From contig CYKH01000484.1 of assembly GCA_001460835.1 (NCBI GenBank), forward strand, positions 21,667 through 85,666: DNA of 64,000 bases, written 5' to 3'. The position numbers and the translations under genes were made by a program. Positions 10,095 to 19,705 of the stretch are shown piece by piece. Numbering within the stretch: position 1 is the first letter of the stretch; every line of letters begins with the position of its first letter. The notes under the pieces were generated by a model. The model was not told the origin of the DNA. It saw only the letters and a list, made by a program, of their open reading frames with translations, and ran no database searches. The DNA comes from Bodo saltans. Its lineage: Eukaryota > Euglenozoa > Kinetoplastea > Eubodonida > Bodonidae.

Positions 10095-10461
10095 TGTACA
10101 ACAGCAGGCGATGATGTCGAAACACTAAACTTTCAAAATCAAGAGAAAGTTCAAAGTATGCCAATTCACGAGTCCGAAAACGGTTTGCAAAGTTAGTTTG
10201 AATCGACGTTTGTTGAATCTATTTGATGTTCTCAAACTTTTCAATTCTCAAGCACACTGATGAGAAGCTATGTCAAACTTCAACTCTAGAATGACTCATG
10301 GCAGGAAGCACAAATGTGGCGCACCGCGGTGCATTGATACCTTCGTAAAAACGTGTTCGGTCTATTCTTTGCATGTATTCTTGTGTTGTTCTATTCTTTT
10401 TACTTTTGTTTGTCTGTTTGTTTGTGTTTTTTGTTCCTTGACTTCATCGTCACTCGCTCGT
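10095..10461. other. Intergenic, no gene seen
   Basis: About 370 AT-rich bases between the meckelin stop and the thioredoxin/TPR start. The plus-strand T-rich run at about 10380-10440 is A-rich on the coding strand. No motif-bearing open frame was seen. Confidence 0.45.
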
Positions 10462-13400
10462 CTAGACAAAGAACCTATCATCAATCAGCGTCTTTCGGCC
10501 TAAGTTTGCAGTTCCCTCTGAAGCCCTGTATGTTACAATTATCAGCTCTACCACATACGTAATCACCATCGATCCATACACATTCAGAATCGATCCGTCG
10601 ATGGCAACGAAGAGCAGCATGTAGAACAAGCACAGGTCTACGTCAATACCGTACAGTAGTGATGCGCCGTAGTTCTCCGAGTCATCGCGGAAGAACATAT
10701 CTTTGCCTCCAGTGGCGTTACCTTCGCCAGCAAATGGGCCGTTCATGTACATGATGTTTGGAGGAAAGTCGAAGATCGCGTGCATGCCGAATTTTGGCAA
10801 GATCAGTTTTTCTGCTGCTCTCACGCAATTCTTGAAGGAGTTGTTGAGCTGCTCCTTGATGGCGATGGCGTTGGGTGAATGGATGCGCGTGAGTCCGGGC
10901 ATCCCAAAAAGAAATTCGAATGCGCGGCGGTGATGGCCAATGTGAGGTGGCCCTGAAGCACCGCCAAGCTGAAGCTGAAATTCGCGTTGAAGTTCTGCGT
11001 ATTTTACGTTCAAGTACTGCCTTGCTGCGGTACTGAGGAACACTTCGAACGTTTGGCAATGTGCGTTGCCGCCGAATCCTCGAGTCGGAAGATTTCCCTG
11101 CGCCTCAAAAAACATGTTTTCTTGGAACTCCTCAACACTCACATCAGCGTGAGCGTGAATAGACTCACCGTGAATATAAAATCCCCATTGAGGCTCCAGC
11201 AACACCATCACGGAAATGTTGGAAACAGAGCACAGATCGATAAACGATTGTAACGGGTGAACTTTGACGGCACGGTAGTAAATCTGAAATTCAAGAATGT
11301 GCAAGACGGCGCACACTACTATCCAGAAGAAGCTGCAAATTGCAATGCGCAGGAACTTGTTTGGGATGGCAGTTGGATCCGAGTTCGACGAGAGAGTGGG
11401 AACAGAAGTTGCTGATCGCGCGTAGTCTAGGCCATCCAAGAACAGCACGACGATCATCATCGACAGCAGCGGGCGCCATCGACGAAGGCACTGTAGCTCG
11501 TTAAATTCATTGACCACAAACGCAGACCGCCACAAACTGATAGGAGCCATTTTGTTCTCGCGCAGCAGTTGACCTTTGCTACGTTCCCAATCAATCACAA
11601 AAACGTCTGCATTCGTTTGTTCCAGAATTTTGGCGAGAATGACTGCTCCTTTTGCTGCAACAGCTGTGTAAAGCATCGGTAAGATGTACTTGCTACTTTC
11701 TGGGACTGCGTTTTGAAGGTTATACTGATACTTGTACGTGATGAAGATGTACCACGTTGTGATAAGAACCACCAGGGCGTAGATGTTGGCGACGTGGTTC
11801 ATCAAGTATAACAAGAACCGCCCAAACACATCGAAGTCAAACATCAGCATCTGCTGACGACGCATCCAGCCATAGGTGCGAGTCCAGGCTGTAAAGAAGC
11901 ACAAGCAAGAGACAACAATCAGCGTGATCATGAGCCCTTGCTCCAATTTGTCGTTGTCAATTGTGGTCTTCGTCTGGAACAACGAGGGTGCGGTACCATC
12001 GCCGCTTGTAGCATTATTCATCATGCGATCAAGCGCGCTCACAGAAGATGTGTCAATGGCAGCGAAAAGCGAAGCCGTCATGGTGGATTGGTATTGTACG
12101 ATCAGCAGTGGTGAGTACAGCGATGATGTCCCAGCATTGATGGTCATGACGATCATCATGCGGCGCGCAACAGTGATAAAATCTGGTTTGAGGGTCGAGC
12201 TTCCCAAGGGGACTCCACCAACGTTGTCGTACACAAAGAACCTCCGGCGGTATCCATTGGAGGCAGGTGAACCATCGATGCTGGCGCCTGCACGCGTCAC
12301 GTCTGAATCAAACACACCTGTGGGGTCAAGATCCGACGTTGTTGTGTCAATTAGCACAGGAACTGGGAAAAGTGTGTTGCTGCCCTTGTGCAGGAGAAAT
12401 AATTCAAGGAATTGTGTCTTTGGAGCTGTCAGCACCCACCGTAAGTTGAGGAAACATGAAATGGCTCGATTTGTCCCCGCTTTATAGAACGCTCCAGCTG
12501 CCCGCGAGCTAATTTCACACATGCTGATCTGGTCCACGAGCCTGCTGTTCCCAAGCCACGTGCCATTCCAGTCATACGACGATACCATAAACTCCAAGTC
12601 ATCACCGAGATTGGCACCTGCAAGCAGTGATGCGTCCTGCATGATCTCTGATGAGCTTCGGAGGTAGTAGAGCCACGGCAGTGCTGTTGGGATTTCACAG
12701 GCTAGGCCTCGGCATGACTGGGTGAGTGACTGCAGGCTCCTGATAAGCGAACACGGCGTTGACGTCGTATCGTACCAGCTTAAGACGCACAAGTTTGCGA
12801 GTAGGTTACAAGCAGTTTGATTTCCAAGGCTGCATCGATACACGGAGCTTGTCAAGTAGTTGCTGATCACGGCGCTTGTCAATGCAGTCCCGGTGACGCC
12901 AGTGTTGTCTACATTCAACGGTGCAATGGTCAGCACGGCACCTGTGCCACCACTGAACAGTTGAGTCAGAGTGGTCGACAGCACGCAGATGCCGTCATGG
13001 GAAAGCATCGTGTAGCCCGTGCCGCATACGCACACACCTGCGGAGTACGTGTATGGGCTTGTGCACTGCGTGCAAATGTTCGTGGACGAGATCGCAGTGG
13101 AGGTGGAGCACGGGGCACACATTTGTGCCCCTAGCGCTACGCCTGCAACTTCTTCAATGATGACATACCCAGCAGCACATTCGCACTTCAAGTTCGTTGA
13201 GCTAAACGTTGCGTTGAGGAATTGTGATGCGATGGCCACAGTAGATCCTCCACAAGGGAGACAGACTTGAAAATTGTCTGTGGTGCGTCGAAAGCTCACC
13301 CCGCGGCTCTGTGCAGCGCAATTGGTGCAAGTGCCTCGAGCGTCGGTCACTGCAAATCCGGTCCCACAAACACAGCTATCATCGTCAGAGGAAACTAGCG

Positions 13401-13548
13401 CATTGGCAGGACACGTTGAGCATTGCCAAATTCCAGGAGCGAAGTAGTACGATCCATTGTTGCTGAGACAAGTTCCGTCCAGCTGATCGACTTGAACTGC
13501 TGCAGCAACGTACAGCCCAAACATGAACAGCGAAGCCCACGACCGCAT
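10462..13548 (-). CDS. TMEM67: Meckelin (TMEM67/MKS3) homologue, 1028 aa
   Basis: Ciliary transition-zone membrane receptor of the MKS complex. The ATG at 13548 is chosen because it opens a clean signal peptide (MRSWASLFMFGLYVAAAVQ) and a pyrimidine tract ending in AG lies 5 bases upstream; a further ATG at 13620 would add 24 residues upstream of that acceptor. A Cys-rich ectodomain with CxxC-type repeats covers roughly residues 25-215, then a large lumenal region, then several transmembrane helices. The C-terminal half carries family-diagnostic stretches: the DLCSVSNISV segment, GFYIHGESIHAHADVS, CQTFEV, and the extreme C-terminus KTLIDDRFFV. These align in order with human meckelin, and the length (995 in human) agrees. 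It implies a canonical transition zone in this flagellate. Confidence 0.93.
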   Translation of the reverse strand: MRSWASLFMFGLYVAAAVQVDQLDGTCLSNNGSYYFAPGIWQCSTCPANALVSSDDDSCVCGTGFAVTDARGTCTNCAAQSRGVSFRRTTDNFQVCLPCGGSTVAIASQFLNATFSSTNLKCECAAGYVIIEEVAGVALGAQMCAPCSTSTAISSTNICTQCTSPYTYSAGVCVCGTGYTMLSHDGICVLSTTLTQLFSGGTGAVLTIAPLNVDNTGVTGTALTSAVISNYLTSSVYRCSLGNQTACNLLANLCVLSWYDTTSTPCSLIRSLQSLTQSCRGLACEIPTALPWLYYLRSSSEIMQDASLLAGANLGDDLEFMVSSYDWNGTWLGNSRLVDQISMCEISSRAAGAFYKAGTNRAISCFLNLRWVLTAPKTQFLELFLLHKGSNTLFPVPVLIDTTTSDLDPTGVFDSDVTRAGASIDGSPASNGYRRRFFVYDNVGGVPLGSSTLKPDFITVARRMMIVMTINAGTSSLYSPLLIVQYQSTMTASLFAAIDTSSVSALDRMMNNATSGDGTAPSLFQTKTTIDNDKLEQGLMITLIVVSCLCFFTAWTRTYGWMRRQQMLMFDFDVFGRFLLYLMNHVANIYALVVLITTWYIFITYKYQYNLQNAVPESSKYILPMLYTAVAAKGAVILAKILEQTNADVFVIDWERSKGQLLRENKMAPISLWRSAFVVNEFNELQCLRRWRPLLSMMIVVLFLDGLDYARSATSVPTLSSNSDPTAIPNKFLRIAICSFFWIVVCAVLHILEFQIYYRAVKVHPLQSFIDLCSVSNISVMVLLEPQWGFYIHGESIHAHADVSVEEFQENMFFEAQGNLPTRGFGGNAHCQTFEVFLSTAARQYLNVKYAELQREFQLQLGGASGPPHIGHHRRAFEFLFGMPGLTRIHSPNAIAIKEQLNNSFKNCVRAAEKLILPKFGMHAIFDFPPNIMYMNGPFAGEGNATGGKDMFFRDDSENYGASLLYGIDVDLCLFYMLLFVAIDGSILNVYGSMVITYVVELIIVTYRASEGTANLGRKTLIDDRFFV

Positions 13549-13552
13549 TGAT

Positions 13553-13585
13553 CTCGTTTGAATAAAGAAAAACGAGAAGAAACCG
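13553..13585 (-). promoter_or_regulatory. Candidate spliced-leader acceptor for meckelin
   Basis: On the minus strand a pyrimidine-rich run (TTTCTTCTCGTTTTTCTTTATT) is followed by the first AG at 13554-13553, five bases ahead of the ATG at 13548. If used, the 5' UTR would be 4 bases, and the in-frame ATG at 13620 would be outside the mRNA. Confidence 0.5.
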
Positions 13586-13664
13586 TAAGTCAAAAATTGA
13601 GACTTGAATTTCAAAAACATCAATATTCGTCGAAGAACGGGTGATTCTTTTTCAGAAACGTTGT

Positions 13665-14624
13665 CTATGTTGTGAATACCTCAATCGGATGTTTCAGCAT
13701 CACTAGTCTTCCATCGGCAGTGACGATGTAACCGTCTTTGGCACTCGGTTGTTCAGCGCAATGACAACAATGGCGCACAGAAACACGATCGAAAACGAGC
13801 CCGTTCACGAGGCAAACGTAACACGTTTGATAGAAGTCGCACGACGGACAAATTGTGGTGCATTGCTTGCAAAACAATTTCGGACAAAATGCGCATGATG
13901 CACTTACAGAAGTCACAGTGTTGCAATTGCTGCACGTTGGCAGGTGAAACCCTTTGTGTTTCCAGAAATTAGTATTGTGGGAACTCCAGCCTTCTCGAAT
14001 GAGAGGCTCTACGTCTTCAAGGCGATCCCATCGAGCAAGCTTGTGAATCGAATCACATAAAAGGTGCGCTTTATGAAACGGGAAAACACCTGGGCCGTAG
14101 CATTGCACATGAAGAGAACGAGACGTAGTATCCACCAACACAGCGATAACTGGAACACCTGATGGAAGCGCAGATATGTCTTGAAGAATGACGATGTTGT
14201 CATCGCAGATGTTTTCGAGAAATGCTTCAGCTAAATTTCGCAGAAGGACACCAAGAAGTTGCATAGTGATACAGGTGCACCCAAATGGGCCGTGTTTCGA
14301 GCAACGGGGCGACGTTTTCGCAACAGTTGCCAACAACGTGCGTAACTCCTGTGCGGGCCTCACTTGAAAGCTTTGCACAACAGTTGGATCTGCGGCATCT
14401 GTGCAGCCAGAAAAAAAAGTAGCCGCACCAAACGATCGATCAAGCATGTTCGATGGGAGTACCGGGCCTCCATCATGACGATGCGTGAGACGTTCGAATG
14501 CCGAAGAGCTCATCCTTGTCACACTTCCTTCAGGTTGAAATTCGACCACAATCCTATCATCGTCGTCCGTATTCTCACTGCTGCGGCGTCGGCAGTCTCG
14601 TTCAAATCTGGTACGCTTCAGCAT
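13665..14624 (-). CDS. Unknown Cys-rich, probably zinc-binding protein, 319 aa
   Basis: I do not recognise the family. The first ~60 residues are charged and probably disordered. The middle third has a SPRCSKHGPFGCTC cluster and a predicted alpha/beta segment (IVILQDISALPSGVPVIAVLVD). The C-terminal third is a dense Cys/His region: CSNCN, CAFCPKLFCKQC, CPSCDFYQTCYVC and HCCHC, with spacing suited to two or three zinc knuckles resembling treble-clef or RING/B-box-like folds. No catalytic motif is visible. The gene sits just upstream of meckelin on the same strand, but there is no reason to link them. The ATG at 14624 is the only reasonable start. Confidence 0.7.
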   Translation of the reverse strand: MLKRTRFERDCRRRSSENTDDDDRIVVEFQPEGSVTRMSSSAFERLTHRHDGGPVLPSNMLDRSFGAATFFSGCTDAADPTVVQSFQVRPAQELRTLLATVAKTSPRCSKHGPFGCTCITMQLLGVLLRNLAEAFLENICDDNIVILQDISALPSGVPVIAVLVDTTSRSLHVQCYGPGVFPFHKAHLLCDSIHKLARWDRLEDVEPLIREGWSSHNTNFWKHKGFHLPTCSNCNTVTSVSASCAFCPKLFCKQCTTICPSCDFYQTCYVCLVNGLVFDRVSVRHCCHCAEQPSAKDGYIVTADGRLVMLKHPIEVFTT

Positions 14625-14764
14625 ACGTTTGTGTTCTATTCCTCACTTATTATGAAAAATTACGAAAAATTACAAATAGAGAACGAGAGATATTAATGCA
14701 GGTCTGCGAAAATATTTACGAGCTTGAGATGCAGTACTGAAAAAGCGAGTGTTAGTCAAAGAAA

Positions 14765-15814
14765 TCACACTTGGAACAGAGCTAAGTACGCAAGTTGCTT
14801 GTGTTTATGTGGTTCTGTCGTGCCTCGAAGCAATCGGAGGAGGTCCACAAGTTGGGTGAGATTGTGAATGACTAGGAGAATCTCGCTGTTCATCTCTTGG
14901 ACGCTCAGCAAATGATGAATGTAGCACCGTGTATGTCGCTGGCAAGTGTAGCAACGGCAAGATATTTCGCCGGAAGATAACGCTGCTTTGTCCCATCGGA
15001 ACGCAGGATCGTTCAGGTCAAGCAACACTGGTGGACGGTTGTGGGCGCTAGATACCAAAACATCTTGCAGCGCGGTTTCACTCAGTGGCAAACACAGCGC
15101 CTTTCCTTTTGCTGCCAACTGCCATGGAAGTGCCGACTCAATTCGAGTCACACCAGATAAGACGGAGCCAATCACCGCTGGCACACTCTCTGCGTGAGAC
15201 ACAACAAATGATCCAGATTGGATTTCGAGAGTTTCACGAATGGCTGCTATTCTTGATCCAAGAGTTTCATTCTGATTTGCAAAGTCTATGTAGATGCCTG
15301 CATTGCTCGCGGGGGCACTAAATTTCTTCGAGTTGCGAATCACAGTGGCAGGCACCACGACCTTACTTGCATCCTTTGAAGTCATCAACTGCTCGAACCA
15401 TCTGCATGAGCGGTCAATTGCTGTTCGTCGCTTCTTCAAAATCGGTTCATCGACACATCCTGCGTCTGACAAACCAACAACACCGTCGGGTTGAATTGCT
15501 GACTCAATTTCCTTCAACTTTTCAACTGTTATAACCAATCGTCCGGTATCATGATCACCTGCGATACCCTGTTCAGACGACGCGGTTGAAGTGTGGCTTC
15601 CAATAAATGGACTTCGGACACTTAGTAACACCTTAAATTCACTCAAGCCACACAGCGCAGCAAACGGAAGCTTTGTGGCTTGAAGAGCCTTAACATGTTC
15701 CACAGCATCAAAAATGGAGAGCGACAAAAGACGTTCGTCATCCGCAAGAATGTCGCGCAGCATTTGAGGAGTCAAGCATGGAACTCCACCTCGCCTTGAA
15801 GGAACTAGTAGCAT
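14765..15814 (-). CDS. QTRT2: Queuine tRNA-ribosyltransferase accessory subunit 2 (QTRT2-like), 349 aa
   Basis: Non-catalytic partner of the eukaryotic tRNA-guanine transglycosylase, which inserts queuine at position 34 of GUN-anticodon tRNAs. The N-terminus has the family pattern (VPSRRGGVPCLTPQML). A central IQPDGVVGLSDAG segment corresponds to the family's conserved stretch. The C-terminus holds the zinc site C286-x-C288-x2-C291-x25-H317, exactly the TGT spacing, in SCRCYTCQRHTRCYIHHLL, which is characteristic of QTRT2. The protein is somewhat shorter than the human one (415), mainly in the middle and at the N-terminus. An in-frame stop lies just upstream of the ATG at 15814. The QTRT1 catalytic subunit is not in this window. 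Confidence 0.85.
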   Translation of the reverse strand: MLLVPSRRGGVPCLTPQMLRDILADDERLLSLSIFDAVEHVKALQATKLPFAALCGLSEFKVLLSVRSPFIGSHTSTASSEQGIAGDHDTGRLVITVEKLKEIESAIQPDGVVGLSDAGCVDEPILKKRRTAIDRSCRWFEQLMTSKDASKVVVPATVIRNSKKFSAPASNAGIYIDFANQNETLGSRIAAIRETLEIQSGSFVVSHAESVPAVIGSVLSGVTRIESALPWQLAAKGKALCLPLSETALQDVLVSSAHNRPPVLLDLNDPAFRWDKAALSSGEISCRCYTCQRHTRCYIHHLLSVQEMNSEILLVIHNLTQLVDLLRLLRGTTEPHKHKQLAYLALFQV

Positions 15815-15983
15815 TGTTTGCGTTATCGACTGAAACTTCCTTTAAACATGAAGCGAACAATAGAAAAATATCACGCACTGGCGTTGCATGCGTTGACAGA
15901 CAGGTACAATCCACAAGTTTCATGTTAAGTGCACACATTGTTGTACAGGCTCTAGGAGAAAAACGATAAAGGGTACCAGCTCA

Positions 15984-18900
15984 CTACGCATTAAATACTG
16001 CGTCCCAGTCGATAGCACTTCTTAGATCTGTGCCACCTCGTTTGTTTTGCACAGAGGGTGCAGGAGAAGTAGGCTGAGCAGCAAGCCAAGGCGGCTCTTG
16101 ATCTAGACGGCGCGGTGTCGCACGAGTCGCAGCCTGTCCACTATCGAGCGAGTGCTGCATCGTCGCGCCTACTGTGCGGTGAGGGCCGCTGTACATTTCA
16201 TCGAGATGTTGCTGTGACGGTGGTTGTGAAACTGTTGGGCCGCTGCGAGGACGAGCGACTGGAGTCGGCATCACATGGGATTCTAAGTATTGATCTTGCG
16301 CAACCCAGCGATCCTTGGCAACTTGGAAACGTTCTCGACTGCCAAAGTCGGATGGACGGCCTGGTGTGCCTCGCTGCTGTGAAAGATCAGAAAGCGCGGC
16401 GAACGTATTCTTGGGGGGTGGGGGCGGGAAGAAGTCTTCGAAGGCCTTAGCGCGCGATGCGGCGTAGTCGCTCAATATTTCTTTTGTTCTTGCATCTGAC
16501 CGTGCACTGCGGTGATTAGCAGTTGGCGGTGGCGCACGAGTTGCGCTGTGAAGTGGATTGGTTTGGGTTTCGAACATTTTCTTCGCTCTCGTCTCTTGGT
16601 CGCGCAAGTATTTCTTGTGACTTGCTAGCATCTCGCAGCGGACCATCAGCGCTTGACGATCATGCGCCTCTTCGGCGTCTAAAGCCTGGCGATCTTCGTC
16701 TTCCTTGCGGCAAAGCTCGCGCACGTTAATGCGCCGCTTTTGCTCATCGTGTTTGACTTGGCGTTGCTGATCAACGCTATTTTTCTTTTTGAGATGATCG
16801 ACGTTGTTAAGCCAAGAAATCCACTGCTTTTCTGAGGCTTGTCGCTTGGCGTCAATTGCACGAGCTGCCCTACGTTCCTCCACAAACTGTGCCTCTCGCT
16901 GGGCTTCAAACTTCGCTCGTGTTTCCTCAAGGACTTGGCGAAAGACTCTGAGGCGACACAGCCCACCGCGCACGTACCTCTGCATGCAAATTGCTGCGCT
17001 ATTCTTCTTCTCTTGAAGTTTTTGCTCTTCACGCTTTCGTCTACGTTCTTCGGCCTCACGCAAGAGGCGAGCCTTTTCTTCAGCCTCTCGCTTTGCTCGC
17101 TCTTCAGCTTCTCGCTCTGCGCGTTCACGCTCTTCTCGTTCTTTCTTCTGGCGAAGGAGCTCTGCGCGATGTTTTTCGACGTATTGCAGAAAGCACTTCT
17201 TACGGTCTATGTAACCGTATCCAATGCGCTGGAGAGTAGAAGCAATTTCTTTGAGGCATTCGTCTCGGAACCGCTCCAGCCTCGTCAGTGCTTCCGTCTT
17301 CAAGAATACCTTTGTGCGCCCTTTCTGGGAGAATTTCTTGTCGCTGACTCCTGCATTCGTAAGGACGCTTTCAATTCTTGCCATCGGATCAGCTGTTGAC
17401 ACGGTCACACAGACACGGTATTTCTTCAAGAAATTTTCGTTTTGAATTCGGACGGGATATCCTGCTTTGCGAATCTTGACAGTCCCGAGAACACCACTCG
17501 ATTCAAGTTGCTTCATTGTCATCACTCCATCGAAATGCAGCGCTTTCTTGGCGGGATGTGGTTTTACGCATCTGATCCAATGTGGATTCGTGGCGTTGAT
17601 TTTTTCCATCAAGCTGCGAAGCTGCAGTGCGAAGAATCCGCCCACAGTTGGTGCCTTGCCCTTTTGCTGCTCCTTGGGAACTGGCAATGGAAGTGACTGC
17701 GCAACGATTTTGTCTGTGCTTCGTCGAATAAGCAACTTCATTTGATCACGCAGTGTGTCTTTATTCTTCTCAATCCAGCTCGTGATTGTGTACGTGACAT
17801 CGCCAGCGTAGTGACGGACAAAGAACGTGTCTCGTGATGTTTTATTTTTCCCATAGAACGTGTTCTTTGAGTGCGCAGTATCGACTTTGTCGAGAAAAGT
17901 AAAATCAGTGCTCTTATCGATAGCACAACATTCATCGAGCAGAGGGATGACTCCACCCTGTCCGGTCAGCATTTGAATGCATTTTGTGTTGTCCGGGGAA
18001 ATAATATCTGCAACGTCAATTCCTTCAGCTCGGCATTCGGCCATGTCCTTGTTGAAAATAAAATTGTTGTAGTGGCCCTGTAGTGTTTCGTTTGTCAGAT
18101 TGATGCACAGCTGTTCGAAGCTGTTCAGTTTGAAGTCTTCAAATCCGAAAATGTCAAGGAGACCGATCCAATTTCCTTGGGATTGAGCGTCACATGTCTC
18201 GTTACACTTCTCAACAAGCCATGCAAAAACGCCGTCGTACATGTGCTTGCACAACGCGTTGCGAGCGTCAATAGCACCGTCAGTGGAAGTGCGGCTTACA
18301 ATATCTCCATCAGGAGTAGTGCGTACGAAATAAAGAAGCTCCTTTAGGAGGTCTTGATCACTCACATACAGCAGTTTTGCTGCTTGAACCAAAAACTTCT
18401 GCGTTTTGTCGTCAAACGTGGAAAACTCCCGCTCAGCTTTGTCTTCGAGAAGTCCAACGTTGAGCAAGTTTAGAATCGCGGCTGGAATATGCCACACAGA
18501 CTTTACTTCATCATCGGACATTCCAACTTTCTTCATAGCATCACACACTTCTTCAAAGTCATCAGCTGTGTCATATTCTTTGTTTGTGAGACACTTTCCG
18601 CTGTTCACCGAAACATACGTTGATTCCGACTCAAACTGCAAGTGGCCTTTGTACTTTCCTCGTAGTGCCACGTAAAACGAGTGGTAGACTCGTTCTCCCT
18701 CTGATGCAGTGATAATTCGTGACTTCTCTAAAAGGTATTTCGTCGTGAACGCCCCTACGAGTCGGCCTTGGCCATTGAATTTAACTTCCATGAACTTGCC
18801 AAAGCGGCTACTGTTGTCATTGCGAACAGTCTTGGCATTGCCGAAGCACTCCAAAATTGGGCTGCATGCCGTTAGTTTGGCACCCACTCCATCGCTGTGC

Positions 18901-19523
18901 TTCTTCTCGTCCGCAGTTCCTCCGAGACATGAAACTCCAGCCAAGTATTTCATGACGATCTTGGTCGCTTCTGTCTTTCCTGCGCCAGATTCACCTGAGA
19001 TGAGGACGCATTGATTCTCCGAATTCTCCACCATTTCGAAGTACGTGTTGTGAGCGCATGCCCAGGAATGAGGATACAGTCCATGATTTGGCACTTTGTC
19101 GAAGTGTTTTCCGAGTGCCAAAAACTTTGACATTCGATCGTCCTTGTAGCGGGGAATTTCATAGTTAAAAGGGTTGAGTGCTACGACAATTGCGCCGATG
19201 TTTGTGTAAATCACATCTGTCATGTATCGGAGATAAAGGCAGCGCAACAGAGTGGCCTCATGCAGAACTGAGAGGTGAAGAAGATCATCGTGCTTTGCGT
19301 CGTCCAAGCATTCGTTGTGGAACATCTCGATACCATCGGACTTCACTTTTGCGATTGTTTCACCTTGTTGAACTTCCTTTCGCTCTTTGTCTTCAACTTT
19401 GCAGGTTGCACTATCTTTCTCAACCGAGATCACAGAGCCTCGCACCCACGAGTGTTGGGGGTGCACGAAAAACACAGCATCGCCGGGGGAAAAAGATATC
19501 GACATTAACTTCCTGCAATCCAT
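15984..19523 (-). CDS. Myosin heavy chain, motor + coiled coil + disordered tail, 1179 aa
   Basis: Actin-based motor. An SH3-like N-terminal segment (SPGDAVFFVHPQHSWVRGSV) precedes the motor, with P-loop GESGAGKT at residues 177-184, switch I SSRFGKF, switch II/relay DIFGFEDF and the SH1-helix region ending near residue 800. An IQ-like region and a strongly charged Arg/Glu coiled coil follow (about residues 800-1000), then a Pro/Ser-rich tail of ~180 residues. No UBA, FYVE, FERM or SH3 tail domain is apparent, so the class is undecided; kinetoplastid-specific classes (XIII/XXI) are likeliest. The ATG at 19523 is preferred. An earlier in-frame ATG at 19574 has no pyrimidine tract before it, whereas a T7 run followed by AG lies between the two. 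The next ATG is at 19505. Confidence 0.9.
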   Translation of the reverse strand: MDCRKLMSISFSPGDAVFFVHPQHSWVRGSVISVEKDSATCKVEDKERKEVQQGETIAKVKSDGIEMFHNECLDDAKHDDLLHLSVLHEATLLRCLYLRYMTDVIYTNIGAIVVALNPFNYEIPRYKDDRMSKFLALGKHFDKVPNHGLYPHSWACAHNTYFEMVENSENQCVLISGESGAGKTEATKIVMKYLAGVSCLGGTADEKKHSDGVGAKLTACSPILECFGNAKTVRNDNSSRFGKFMEVKFNGQGRLVGAFTTKYLLEKSRIITASEGERVYHSFYVALRGKYKGHLQFESESTYVSVNSGKCLTNKEYDTADDFEEVCDAMKKVGMSDDEVKSVWHIPAAILNLLNVGLLEDKAEREFSTFDDKTQKFLVQAAKLLYVSDQDLLKELLYFVRTTPDGDIVSRTSTDGAIDARNALCKHMYDGVFAWLVEKCNETCDAQSQGNWIGLLDIFGFEDFKLNSFEQLCINLTNETLQGHYNNFIFNKDMAECRAEGIDVADIISPDNTKCIQMLTGQGGVIPLLDECCAIDKSTDFTFLDKVDTAHSKNTFYGKNKTSRDTFFVRHYAGDVTYTITSWIEKNKDTLRDQMKLLIRRSTDKIVAQSLPLPVPKEQQKGKAPTVGGFFALQLRSLMEKINATNPHWIRCVKPHPAKKALHFDGVMTMKQLESSGVLGTVKIRKAGYPVRIQNENFLKKYRVCVTVSTADPMARIESVLTNAGVSDKKFSQKGRTKVFLKTEALTRLERFRDECLKEIASTLQRIGYGYIDRKKCFLQYVEKHRAELLRQKKEREERERAEREAEERAKREAEEKARLLREAEERRRKREEQKLQEKKNSAAICMQRYVRGGLCRLRVFRQVLEETRAKFEAQREAQFVEERRAARAIDAKRQASEKQWISWLNNVDHLKKKNSVDQQRQVKHDEQKRRINVRELCRKEDEDRQALDAEEAHDRQALMVRCEMLASHKKYLRDQETRAKKMFETQTNPLHSATRAPPPTANHRSARSDARTKEILSDYAASRAKAFEDFFPPPPPKNTFAALSDLSQQRGTPGRPSDFGSRERFQVAKDRWVAQDQYLESHVMPTPVARPRSGPTVSQPPSQQHLDEMYSGPHRTVGATMQHSLDSGQAATRATPRRLDQEPPWLAAQPTSPAPSVQNKRGGTDLRSAIDWDAVFNA

Positions 19524-19705
19524 AGGTAGGGCGATGAACTTTGCAACCAAAAAAATGCAGCTGGTTAAAGTCATAATTACTTTGGGGTTTTTTTTTCAAT
19601 TTGTGATCTGTTTGTATTTGATTTCGTGTCACACTTTTCCCTTTCTAGATGGCTCGATGTTCTGTTTTGTCATAACAACGGTGTTGTTTCTATGAATAAG
19701 AGCTC

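Noticed and set aside
15738-15938. 66-codon minus-strand frame overlapping the QTRT2 start, as a possible frameshifted N-terminus
   Set aside because: It does not align with the expected QTRT2 N-terminal pattern, and the chosen frame already begins at the conserved segment.
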